From contig JALLAP010000676.1 in NCBI GenBank assembly GCA_036939355.1, positions 1 through 11,099 of the forward strand: DNA of 11,099 nucleotides. Direction: 5' to 3'. The position numbers and the translations under genes were made by a program. This DNA is from Thalassiosira profunda (taxonomy: Eukaryota; Bacillariophyta; Thalassiosirophyceae; Thalassiosirales; Thalassiosiraceae). Shown piece by piece: positions 1 through 5,899 of the stretch (its first letter is position 1; every line of letters begins with the position of its first letter). The notes under the pieces were generated by a model, which made no database searches, was not told the origin of the DNA, and saw only the letters and a list, made by a program, of their open reading frames with translations.

Positions 1-192
1 CGTCATGAAGAAGCCCGAGACGATTCGATACCGTTCGCAGAGCTTGTACGCTCTGGGCCCGATCCTGCTCTCAAGAGCCGCGGGCTGGACGCTCTTGACA
101 TAGTAAATGGTGAATACGAGCGACGCCGCGAGGAGTGTGGCGAAGTTCGCCCACGCAATGGCCTCCTTCTTATCAAGTGCAATCAGGTTCAT
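1..192 (-). CDS. N-terminal part of a membrane protein, runs off the left end
   Basis: An open frame reads leftward from an ATG at 192-190 to the window edge, giving 64 residues with no stop. It begins MNLIALDKKEAIAWANFATL. Residues about 11-30 are hydrophobic and form a likely transmembrane helix. They are followed by a short basic and polar loop (YVKSVQPAALESRIGPRAYK), and a second hydrophobic stretch seems to begin at the edge (VSGFFM). The layout reminds me of small algal membrane proteins of the isoprenylcysteine or phospholipid methyltransferase type, but the catalytic C-terminus lies outside the window, so the family is a guess. The ATG is the first methionine of the frame, and a gene-free stretch that may hold a shared divergent promoter lies upstream. 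That the frame is coding is fairly likely; its function is unknown. Confidence 0.5.
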   Translation of the reverse strand, partial: MNLIALDKKEAIAWANFATLLAASLVFTIYYVKSVQPAALESRIGPRAYKLCERYRIVSGFFMT

Positions 193-580
193 GTCGTTTG
201 ATCTGTTGCTTTGGATTTATATTATGAGCCAAGCCAAGAGCAAAGCCAAGCCAGACGTGCACTTAGAGTGGGGTTCTCATAACGGCGGTGTTCTCGACAG
301 TTCTCAGTCAGACTCGCATCGCAAGAGCAAGTTCAAGTATTGTATTGTGGCGCGGCAGCTGCTGCCTACGCCGGCCTTGCTTCCTTCTGTTTGATCATCG
401 GGATACAAGTAGTTTCATAATAGCTCCAACTTACTTTATGTCAGGCTGGACTTTTGGCGGGGCGAAAGGGGGAACGAAGATCGCAACTTTCTTCAGAGCG
501 GCAGTTCAGGGTAAGTGCAGCTACTTGCGTAGGCAGGATTGTAAAGCGAGAGGACAGCTCTTTGCCACAATAGACGGAAA
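193..580. promoter_or_regulatory. Intergenic region, probably a shared divergent promoter
   Basis: This 388-bp stretch separates the leftward membrane-protein gene from the rightward gene at 581. I see no convincing coding frame. It contains an AT-rich TATA-like patch (tttatattat, about 215-224). Next to it is a low-complexity run of AAGCC and AAGAGC units (about 227-251). No transcription start can be fixed from sequence alone. Confidence 0.35.
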
Positions 581-989
581 ATGAACGATGATACTGACGA
601 CGAAGACGATCGGGACGAGCAACGTCCCTTCTGCCGCTCTGTCCGACTGATGAACGAATACACTGTCGACCTGCCCCTTTGGCCCACGGGCGAAAGAACT
701 GGCAGCGACGACGCATTCGTTAGGGATGTGATGTCCCGCCTCACCCATCGATTGCAAAAGAGCGTCCACGCCGTGGCGAGGCGGTTTCAGGCCCATTTCA
801 ACTGGGACTCGGGGTGGGACGTCCGGTGATAGAAGTGATGCATTGCCGCCACATGCACAGCACGTTTCGGAGGCTGAAGGAGCATCGGGGGGGCCAGAGT
901 GGGAGGTGACAATGGATCTTTGGGAGTGCAGCGAGGAGGTGCAACGGAACGTGGAGCTTGATCTGCGGCGGCCACCACAGACAGCGTAA
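581..989 (+). pseudogene. Small bacterial-like gene read in three frames (two apparent frameshifts)
   Basis: The frame opens at ATG 581 (aaaATGa context) with an acidic start, then the block RLMNEYTVDLPLWPTG, and stops at TGA 827-829 just after FNWDSGWDVR. Coding-like sequence continues in another frame (about 820-893: VIEVMHCRHMHSTFRRLKEH) and then in a third (894-989: PEWEVTMDLWECSEE, stop TAA 987-989). Laid end to end, the three pieces follow the order I remember from short uncharacterised bacterial proteins: an (R)LMxEYxVDLPLW block, a W...GW helix, an Arg-rich helix and a final WEVxxDLW strand. One missing base in each of two G-rich spots (810-818 and the seven-G run 887-893) would make 411 nt, or 136 residues. 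It is either a decaying pseudogene or an intact gene with two sequencing errors. A GT-AG intron at 826-931 also restores the frame but removes the WEVTMDLW block. The opposite strand is open too, but gives a cysteine-rich frame that looks like a shadow. The family is unnamed. Confidence 0.45.
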
Positions 990-1066
990 CAATGAGCTTC
1001 AAAGGAGCACTTCACTTCTGACGTTCTGGGCGAGCAGGTGGAAGACCTTTCTATGTCCTTTCATCG

Positions 1067-2303
1067 TCAACCAGCAACGGTTCGCTCGGATATCCGCTCG
1101 TACAAATGCACCGTTCGATTCCACTTGGTGACATCCCGCTGCGTCTCGCCCTCCACCGATTCGTCCCTTTCGCCCTCCAACTCGTCCAAGGCAACCCTCC
1201 GAAACCCACACCCCAAAACAATATTCTCGATCTCCTTCTCGATGTCGGGCCGCATCTTCAGCCGGGACGAGGACACGTCGTCGAGCTCCGGGCGGCCCAT
1301 CTTCCGCAATCGGACGTTGGCCTTTCGGTAGCTTTGGAGGAAGAGAACGGCAGGACTTGCGTCAGAATAGCATACAAAACAGCTTGGACTTCCCAATTGC
1401 AAGTCCGAAGCCAAAATCCCACGGAAAGAATACACATCCTACAGATACGTACCATCCGGAAGGTTGGGGCTCGATCAACAAATATCGCTTGGTCCACTGG
1501 GACGCCCGTTCGAGGAACGCCCGCAGGCCATCGTCGCCCGCGTGGACGTGAATCCACATGGTGGTGCTGAAGATGGTCGTCAGGTGGAAGGATTGCTCCG
1601 TTTTGGATGGGACCTCGCCCGGATCTGCTGCGTCGTTCGATGCCGCTGCTGCACCACAATTCTTTTTTGCAATATCTCTCATGAAAGACGAACAGGCGTT
1701 GTTGTGCTCCGACTTCGAGCACAAGTTGCAAACTTGGAACGCGGCATCCACATCCCCATCTCCCCCATTCGAATTCGATCGTCCCTCGCTCGATGGTTCG
1801 TTCCCCGGAGAAAATTTGCTCTTTGCTCGCGCGATCAACATCGGGTCGAGGTCCAATCCCAGACACTTCGTTGCAACTTGCGCTTCCTCGCCCGATGAGC
1901 TGGCCGATGCCAGTGCCGTCGCCACGGCCATCATCAGATCGCCCTCGTTGCACCCCAAATCGCAGTAGCGTATGATGTGTTTCGACGATGATGGATGTGC
2001 ACCGTTGTCCAGCCGGGGCTTCTTTCTGGCCGATCCATCACTATTTGCTACGTCCTCCTCCAAATCGCCAGCAGCGGCTAAACTCTCATCATGTCCAGCG
2101 TCGGCCGACGCCCCGGCGGCACCATTAGCCTTCACACCGACGAGGCGCCTCTTTGCAAATTCCTCATCCGACGGCCGCAGCCCCCGTCGCAGATGGGCGA
2201 GGAGTCCCGTCCTCTCGAGCACCTCGAGCCGGTTCGCTGGGGGATGGAACGCGTAGTAGTTGGGAAAGTTCCCCCGCCGGTGGCCGCGGTCGGCGGCGTC
2301 CAT
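1067..2303 (-). CDS. BCDIN3-type RNA 5'-monophosphate methyltransferase-like protein (two exons)
   Basis: Exon 1 runs 2303-1453 and exon 2 runs 1331-1067. They splice in phase 2 to 371 residues. Seen: GNFPNYYAF at 11-19, the SAM-binding motif YCDLGCNEGDL at 113-123, the acidic strand-2 motif CLGLDLDP at 147-154, the core TMWIHVHAGDDGLRAFL at 248-264, and YLLIEPQPSG-C-YRKA at 274-288. The Cys codon is split by the intron, and WNRTVHLY lies near the end. This is the order of the BCDIN3 family. Its members MePCE and BCDIN3D methylate the 5' gamma-phosphate of 7SK RNA and the 5' monophosphate of tRNA-His and some pre-miRNAs. The absence of a long basic N-terminal region and the short EPQP-CYR motif favour the BCDIN3D side. 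Two low-complexity acidic or Ser-rich insertions (about 50-108 and 164-240) lengthen it. RKKPRL at 93-98 could be a nuclear signal. I prefer the ATG at 2303, because the in-frame ATG at 2399 lies inside a transposon copy. Confidence 0.85.
1332..1452 (-). other. Intron of the BCDIN3-like gene (121 bp)
   Basis: The donor is TG|GTACGT at 1452 and the acceptor is AAAG|CTACCG at 1332, on the minus strand. Splicing rebuilds the codon TGC and the family motif EPQP..CYR, which unspliced reading breaks with stops. The intron contains one TTGCAA palindrome at 1397-1402. Confidence 0.85.
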
Positions 2304-2336
2304 GACCGGAGCTGTCGGGAAGTGCCGGCGCGCGTA

Positions 2337-2526
2337 GGGACCTGTCGACTGAGCAGTTTGAAAGGGCCCATTGAGCAGAAAGACCGTACATACCCCCATA
2401 CCGTACTACGTAACTGCTCAGAGCAGGTACTTAACCGTAGGAACTAGTACACTTCTACGCTGAGCAGATACGTAGGATTTGAGCAAAATCCGGGCCAATT
2501 TGAGCACTGCTCAGTTGACAGGTCCC
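2337..2526. mobile_element. Tc1/mariner-like MITE, copy 1 (190 bp, TA-flanked)
   Basis: The left end gggacctgtcgactgagcag (2337-2356) and the right end ctgctcagttgacaggtccc (2507-2526) are 20-bp terminal inverted repeats with one mismatch. Both are flanked outward by TA (2335-2336 and 2527-2528), the target duplication typical of the Tc1/mariner superfamily. The element is too short to code for a transposase, so it is a non-autonomous MITE. Inside it is a second inverted pair (2406-2421 with 2460-2475). Its right 130 bp recur at 7228-7357. The near-perfect ends suggest a fairly recent insertion. Short GC-rich matches just outside both ends (gccggc on each side) may be chance. Confidence 0.8.
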
Positions 2527-2528
2527 TA
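2399..2528. repeat. Dispersed direct repeat, copy A (130 bp)
   Basis: This block matches 7228-7357 in the same orientation. By eye there are about six substitutions and two single-base indels, so identity is roughly 94%. It forms the right two thirds of the MITE, from taccgtactacgtaac to the TA after the right terminal repeat. It also holds the inner inverted repeat ctacgtaactgctcag / ctgagcagatacgtag (one mismatch, 38-bp loop). Confidence 0.9.
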
Positions 2529-2603
2529 CCCGCCGGCAACCTCTCACAACAACACCGGCCTGGCTCCGCTCCTCTTCCTCGCCTGGCGTCCATCATCGAC
2601 CCC

Positions 2604-3908
2604 ATGAGCTACCAATACAGCACCACCACCTCCCTCTCCGACGAGACCCACCTCGAGGCCTTCGTGGAGTCCGTCTCCGCGGCGCTCCCCAACGAGATGC
2701 GGCGGGTGCTCGAGCACCTCCGCGACCTCGACGATGCGAGTTGCAAATTGACGGAGGCGTGGCGGGAGCGGCAGGACGAATGCTTGGAAGGGGTGGAGGG
2801 GGCGCTGCTCGATCATTTTCGCGGGGAGGCGGCGGCGGCTGCTGCCGCTGAAGTTGGGGGCGAAGTAGCGTCGTCTGCGGGGCAGGGGAAGCGGGGCAGG
2901 AAGAGGAGACATCACGCTGGGGACGAGGATGGGGAGAGCCCCGAAAAGGCGCAGACGAAGAAGGAACCAAGCTCGCCGTCAGCCCAAATGTCTGCAGATG
3001 AGGTATCCTCCTTTTTGCAAAATCGGAGCCCTCCCACCAACGAAGAAATCCGCACCATCCTCCGGACCCGCAATCCGCAATATGCATCCCAGCGCGAGGA
3101 CATCTCGAAAATGTACGAAGAATTGCAGCAACTGTCCAGCGAGAAGATGGGCACGGCCCACCAGCTGAAATCCATGGTGGACATGGCGCTGGGGAGGCTC
3201 AATCGGGATTTGGCCAAGTTTGAGCGAGAATTGGGAATCGACGGCGAGGCCGCCAATTCGGGACATCCCGGAGGAGCGGGGGGCATGGGGGGTGTGGCAG
3301 GTTTAGGAGCAGTGGTTGGTGCTGGAATGCATGCGCAGGGACGTTACCCTGTCGCATCTGCAATGATGCAGCCGGTGGCGCCGCCTGTCCCGACAGCAAC
3401 AGATACTGCGGGCCCTGCCTTCCGACGCTCTTCCTCCAATATCTCTGCCGGGGCTCCCCCACCGGCGTCTGCAATGCAGCAACCCTTCCCAACCATGAGG
3501 GGAGCAGTGCCACCGCCTCCAAAAGCCGTCACATCGGCCAACTTGGCAGCCATCCAGACGAAGCCCAACTCGCCAGACTGGATCCTAGCAAAAATTCTTT
3601 CACACGACAAACTGACGAAGACGTACAAGCTGTCGGACGAGGATCTGCACTCGAGCCAGATTTACAATATTCCGGAGAAGCAGGTAGTGCCCCTGAAGGG
3701 AACAGAAAAGAACAAATGGGCGAGGGGAGACATCGTGTATGCCGTGTATCCAGACACGACGTCGTTTTACCACGCGACGGTGAGCACCCCCCCGTTCAAC
3801 GGGTTCTTGATGGTGCAGTTCAAGGACGATTGGGATGCCAACGGGGTCACGCACGAGAAGGCGGTGCTGTTGCAGCAGGTCATGAAGGTTCCCCCGGGAG
3901 GAAAGTAG
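2604..3908 (+). CDS. ING-domain / SGF29 tandem-Tudor fusion protein
   Basis: A single 434-residue frame with no intron starts at ATG 2604, the first in-frame ATG after the MITE. Residues 18-73 (LPNEMRRVLEHLRDLD at 29-44) and 142-212 (LSSEKMGTAHQLKSMVDMAL, then RLNRDLAKFEREL) match the two helical halves of the ING N-terminal histone-binding domain. A low-complexity insert with a likely nuclear signal (KRGRKRR, 96-102) splits them. Residues 218-320 are Gly/Ala/Pro-rich. Residues 323-430 are an SGF29 C-terminal tandem Tudor domain: SPDWILAKIL, YPDTTSFYHATV, MVQFKDDWD. The H3K4me3 cage residues of SGF29 appear kept: Y382, Y389 and F406, plus an acidic DED at 345-347. SGF29 is the H3K4me3 reader of the SAGA and ATAC acetyltransferase complexes; ING proteins sit in other acetyltransferase and deacetylase complexes and normally end in a PHD finger, absent here. 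The Tudor call is strong and the ING call fairly strong. The protein is probably nuclear. It is convergent with its right-hand neighbour, 19 bp away. Confidence 0.88.
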   Translation: MSYQYSTTTSLSDETHLEAFVESVSAALPNEMRRVLEHLRDLDDASCKLTEAWRERQDECLEGVEGALLDHFRGEAAAAAAAEVGGEVASSAGQGKRGRKRRHHAGDEDGESPEKAQTKKEPSSPSAQMSADEVSSFLQNRSPPTNEEIRTILRTRNPQYASQREDISKMYEELQQLSSEKMGTAHQLKSMVDMALGRLNRDLAKFERELGIDGEAANSGHPGGAGGMGGVAGLGAVVGAGMHAQGRYPVASAMMQPVAPPVPTATDTAGPAFRRSSSNISAGAPPPASAMQQPFPTMRGAVPPPPKAVTSANLAAIQTKPNSPDWILAKILSHDKLTKTYKLSDEDLHSSQIYNIPEKQVVPLKGTEKNKWARGDIVYAVYPDTTSFYHATVSTPPFNGFLMVQFKDDWDANGVTHEKAVLLQQVMKVPPGGK

Positions 3909-3927
3909 CTTATTATGGACGTGAGGC

Positions 3928-4845
3928 TTACTGGTAGCGACAAAAGAAGTCGTTACCATCTCCAAAGTCAACGAACCTGACCCGGCTGCCGACCCCCCTC
4001 TTTTCGATCGCGTCATATGCATTGTTCCCGGCATCCCTCGCGCTTCCTCTTCCAAGCCACGAACTTCCGTCTTCGGCACGAAGGTAGAACTGGCCATGGG
4101 GACCAAGTGTGACGCAATCGAGGCCAGCTCGTTTGCCTCTACTTTTGATGAGGTCGACGAGCTCGTCAGGGATGCCCTTGTACGCCCAGCCTCCTTTGTC
4201 ATCAACGATGAAATACGAGTCCCAATCGTCACCAAAAGCAACCGACCTCATACGTGCCACACTCCCAGAGTATCTCTCCTGTAAGACAGACGTCATGTCA
4301 TCGCACCCCACCCATTTTGCACGTCCATCCTTCAACGCTAGAAAATAGCGACCATCTGAACCCAATGCTGCATAGTGACATTTGTGTTCCATTCCAGACG
4401 AGCAGTCTCGTATCAGCGAGGGGGGGAATTCCTCCCAGAGAGTATCATACAGCTTGCTTGAAATCTCGCTTGTCCAAGCAGCATATCCATCTTCGTAAAC
4501 CATCACAGTCGACTGTCCACCACATGCAAACGACGTGACTGTGGCGTCAAACTTTGCCTTCACAAATGCTTTGTCATTGTCGTCAAGGTGGATCATAGCA
4601 AACATGTGCCTTCCACGTGAATCGCGGTCTCCATCAACGTTCGGGACATTATTGGATCGTCCACCACCACTTGGATTGCCCGTGGTACTGGGCCAGCCGC
4701 CTGCGTTGCCTTGCCCTCGGGCGTTTCTTCCGTTCTTTACAAGTTCCATCACAGCATTCGTCGCCATACCTCGATTCCAGCCTGAGTGCGGATGCTTAAA
4801 AGCACCCGCCGAGTGGCGGAGGTGCATCAGGCCGAGGCGAATCAT
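3928..4845 (-). CDS. Repeat protein of unknown function (about five degenerate 40-50 residue repeats)
   Basis: The frame gives 305 residues. ATG 4845 is the first in-frame methionine, and the frame stays open upstream of it only on non-ATG codons. Residues 1-30 are rich in Arg, His and small residues and lack acids, so a mitochondrial presequence is possible. Residues 37-80 are Gly/Asn/Arg-rich and disordered-looking. From about 102 the protein is built of repeats with the pattern [V/A]xxG.DGxYFLxxxDGxxxWxGxxxxL: about 105-150, 156-193 (LGSDGRYFLALKDGRAKWVG), 200-236 (FGDDWDSYFIVDDKGGWAYK), 242-283 (LGPHGQFYLRAEDGSSWLG) and a half repeat at 289-303 (FVDFGDGNDFFCRY). Each unit looks like two or three beta strands with a DG turn, as in beta-propeller or WG-type repeats. 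I have seen similar unnamed proteins in diatoms and fungi, but know no function. No catalytic motif is visible. Confidence 0.75.
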   Translation of the reverse strand: MIRLGLMHLRHSAGAFKHPHSGWNRGMATNAVMELVKNGRNARGQGNAGGWPSTTGNPSGGGRSNNVPNVDGDRDSRGRHMFAMIHLDDNDKAFVKAKFDATVTSFACGGQSTVMVYEDGYAAWTSEISSKLYDTLWEEFPPSLIRDCSSGMEHKCHYAALGSDGRYFLALKDGRAKWVGCDDMTSVLQERYSGSVARMRSVAFGDDWDSYFIVDDKGGWAYKGIPDELVDLIKSRGKRAGLDCVTLGPHGQFYLRAEDGSSWLGRGSARDAGNNAYDAIEKRGVGSRVRFVDFGDGNDFFCRYQ

Positions 4846-5001
4846 AGCGGCCACGTCTTGAACATAGATAGGTGCCTTATGTATTATGCAGGTTGGTGTG
4901 GTGGTCTGCTCTCTCTGAAATTTTCAGAGCTCAACGAAAGTTTCTTTATGTCATCAAGTTCAACAAAGCTCCGCCTTTTCTAGGTAACTCTCCCCGCCGC
5001 C
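4846..5001. promoter_or_regulatory. Short divergent promoter (156 bp) with a central palindrome
   Basis: This stretch lies between the leftward repeat-protein gene and the rightward reductase-like gene. It contains a 17-bp palindrome, CTCTGAAA-T-TTTCAGAG (4913-4929), near its midpoint. The position suggests a shared regulatory site, but that is inference only. It resembles a heat-shock-type GAA..TTC pair, but with a 3-bp spacer instead of the usual 2. Confidence 0.4.
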
Positions 5002-5652
5002 ATGAAAGCCAGCGTCTACATCGCGTGCACCCTCGACGGCTACATCGCCGCGCCGGACGGGTCGGTTGGCTTCCTCGACCAGTACCAATCGTCTGCCTCT
5101 GCGGAGGATGGCGACATGGGCTTTGGGGCATTTCTGGACTCGGTAGATGTGCTGGTGATGGGGCGAAAGACATGGGATCAGGTGAGTGCACGTGTTATGT
5201 GCTTTGCTAGCTTTCTGATATGGTACATGTCACTCATCGATTGCAAATGTGGTATTGGCAACCAGGTGGTATCCTTTGGTGAGGAAATGTGGCCCTACGG
5301 CGACCGCACCATTTGGATCTGGAGCCGACAGGATCCGTCCGCAATCCACATCCCAGACATCCGCGCAAAGCAGGCAAAGGTGATATCGGCAGCGCCGCAG
5401 GACATCCTCAGACTGGCAGAAAATGAAGGCCTGTGCCACGCATACATCGATGGCGGGACGACCATTCGGCAGTTTCTGACGTGTGGCTGCGTCGATGAAT
5501 TGATACTGACTCAAGTGCCGCTGCTTTTGGGTGATGGCGTGCCACTGTTTGCATCGGGTGCCAATGAGCAGAAAAGGCTTGAACACGTGCGGACAACGGC
5601 GTATTCTAACGGACTGGTGCAGAGTCACTATCGGGTGGCGAAGGAGACTTGA
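5002..5652 (+). CDS. RibD C-terminal / dihydrofolate-reductase-like protein (two exons)
   Basis: Exon 1 (5002-5181, 60 codons) and exon 2 (5266-5652) give 188 residues. Seen: the N-terminal strand and loop MKASVYIACTLDGYIAAPDG (1-20), LVMGRKTWDQ|VVSFGE across the splice (51-66) and IWIWSRQ (about 74-80). Further on are YIDGGTTIRQFL (about 121-132) and ELILTQVPLLLGDGVPLF (about 139-156). This is the order of the RibD C-terminal family of small NADPH-dependent reductases with the DHFR fold. In known members MGRKT and DGG contact the cofactor. The length is typical for stand-alone members. Many of these are uncharacterised, and true dihydrofolate or riboflavin-pathway reductases are more diverged. 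The substrate is unknown. No clear targeting sequence precedes the domain, so it is probably cytosolic. The ATG lies right at the start of the fold, so the start is secure. Confidence 0.85.
   Translation: MKASVYIACTLDGYIAAPDGSVGFLDQYQSSASAEDGDMGFGAFLDSVDVLVMGRKTWDQVSARVMCFASFLIWYMSLIDCKCGIGNQVVSFGEEMWPYGDRTIWIWSRQDPSAIHIPDIRAKQAKVISAAPQDILRLAENEGLCHAYIDGGTTIRQFLTCGCVDELILTQVPLLLGDGVPLFASGANEQKRLEHVRTTAYSNGLVQSHYRVAKET
5182..5265 (+). other. In-frame stop-free intron of the reductase-like gene (84 bp)
   Basis: The donor is CAG|GTGAGT at 5182 and the acceptor is ACCAG|GTGG at 5265. Removing it gives GRKTWDQVVSFGE, which fits the family; keeping it inserts 28 residues (VSARVMCFASFLIWYMSLID and 8 more) in the cofactor-binding region. 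Its length is a multiple of three and it has no stop, so unspliced RNA would still be translatable. It contains TTGCAA at 5241-5246. Confidence 0.85.
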
Positions 5653-5899
5653 TAGAAAGATAACAAATGATGAGGCGAATTGATACGGCACAAATGCACA
5701 TTGAATTGGCAGAACACCGTCTTATGCAAACATCTACCGATCCCAAGATCTATTTACATCGCTTCCCGCCCGCAAAGGAAAGTAACAGCTTTCCCCGTAA
5801 ACTCAATTCCCTTCCCATCCATATGAATTACAGATTCTTCTCAATTGCACACACATCCAATTGTTCCACAATGGTTCCAAACAGCCGCTTCCTTCGCAA
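5653..5899. other. Convergent intergenic region (3' ends of two genes)
   Basis: These 247 bp lie between two facing stop codons. I find no gene. A short hairpin GGAAAG-taacag-CTTTCC (5777-5782 with 5789-5794) is the only structure seen. The region presumably holds both 3' untranslated regions and polyadenylation sites. Confidence 0.4.

Larger units (their letters stand above)
2304..2603. promoter_or_regulatory. Divergent promoter of BCDIN3-like and ING-SGF29 genes, carrying a transposon
   Basis: These 300 bp separate two start codons that face away from each other. About 190 bp in the middle is a short inverted-repeat element (2337-2526), which leaves only about 33 bp to the left ATG and 77 bp to the right ATG. 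Either the promoters and 5' leaders are very short, or part of the element now serves as promoter or leader sequence. No TATA box is evident. Confidence 0.5.

Noticed and set aside
826..931. GT-AG intron that would repair the frame of the small gene at 581
   Set aside because: The donor (GTGATA) is weak, and splicing would remove the PEWEVTMDLWE block, which looks like real family sequence. It is kept only as an alternative.
521..1015. Long open frame on the minus strand (164 codons)
   Set aside because: It is antisense to the plus-strand pieces that carry recognisable motifs. It is rich in Cys and Ser with no domain pattern, as expected for a shadow frame in GC-rich DNA.
2304..2399. N-terminal extension of the BCDIN3-like protein from ATG 2399
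   Set aside because: The extra 32 residues are encoded largely by the MITE end and resemble no family sequence, while ATG 2303 gives a normal start.
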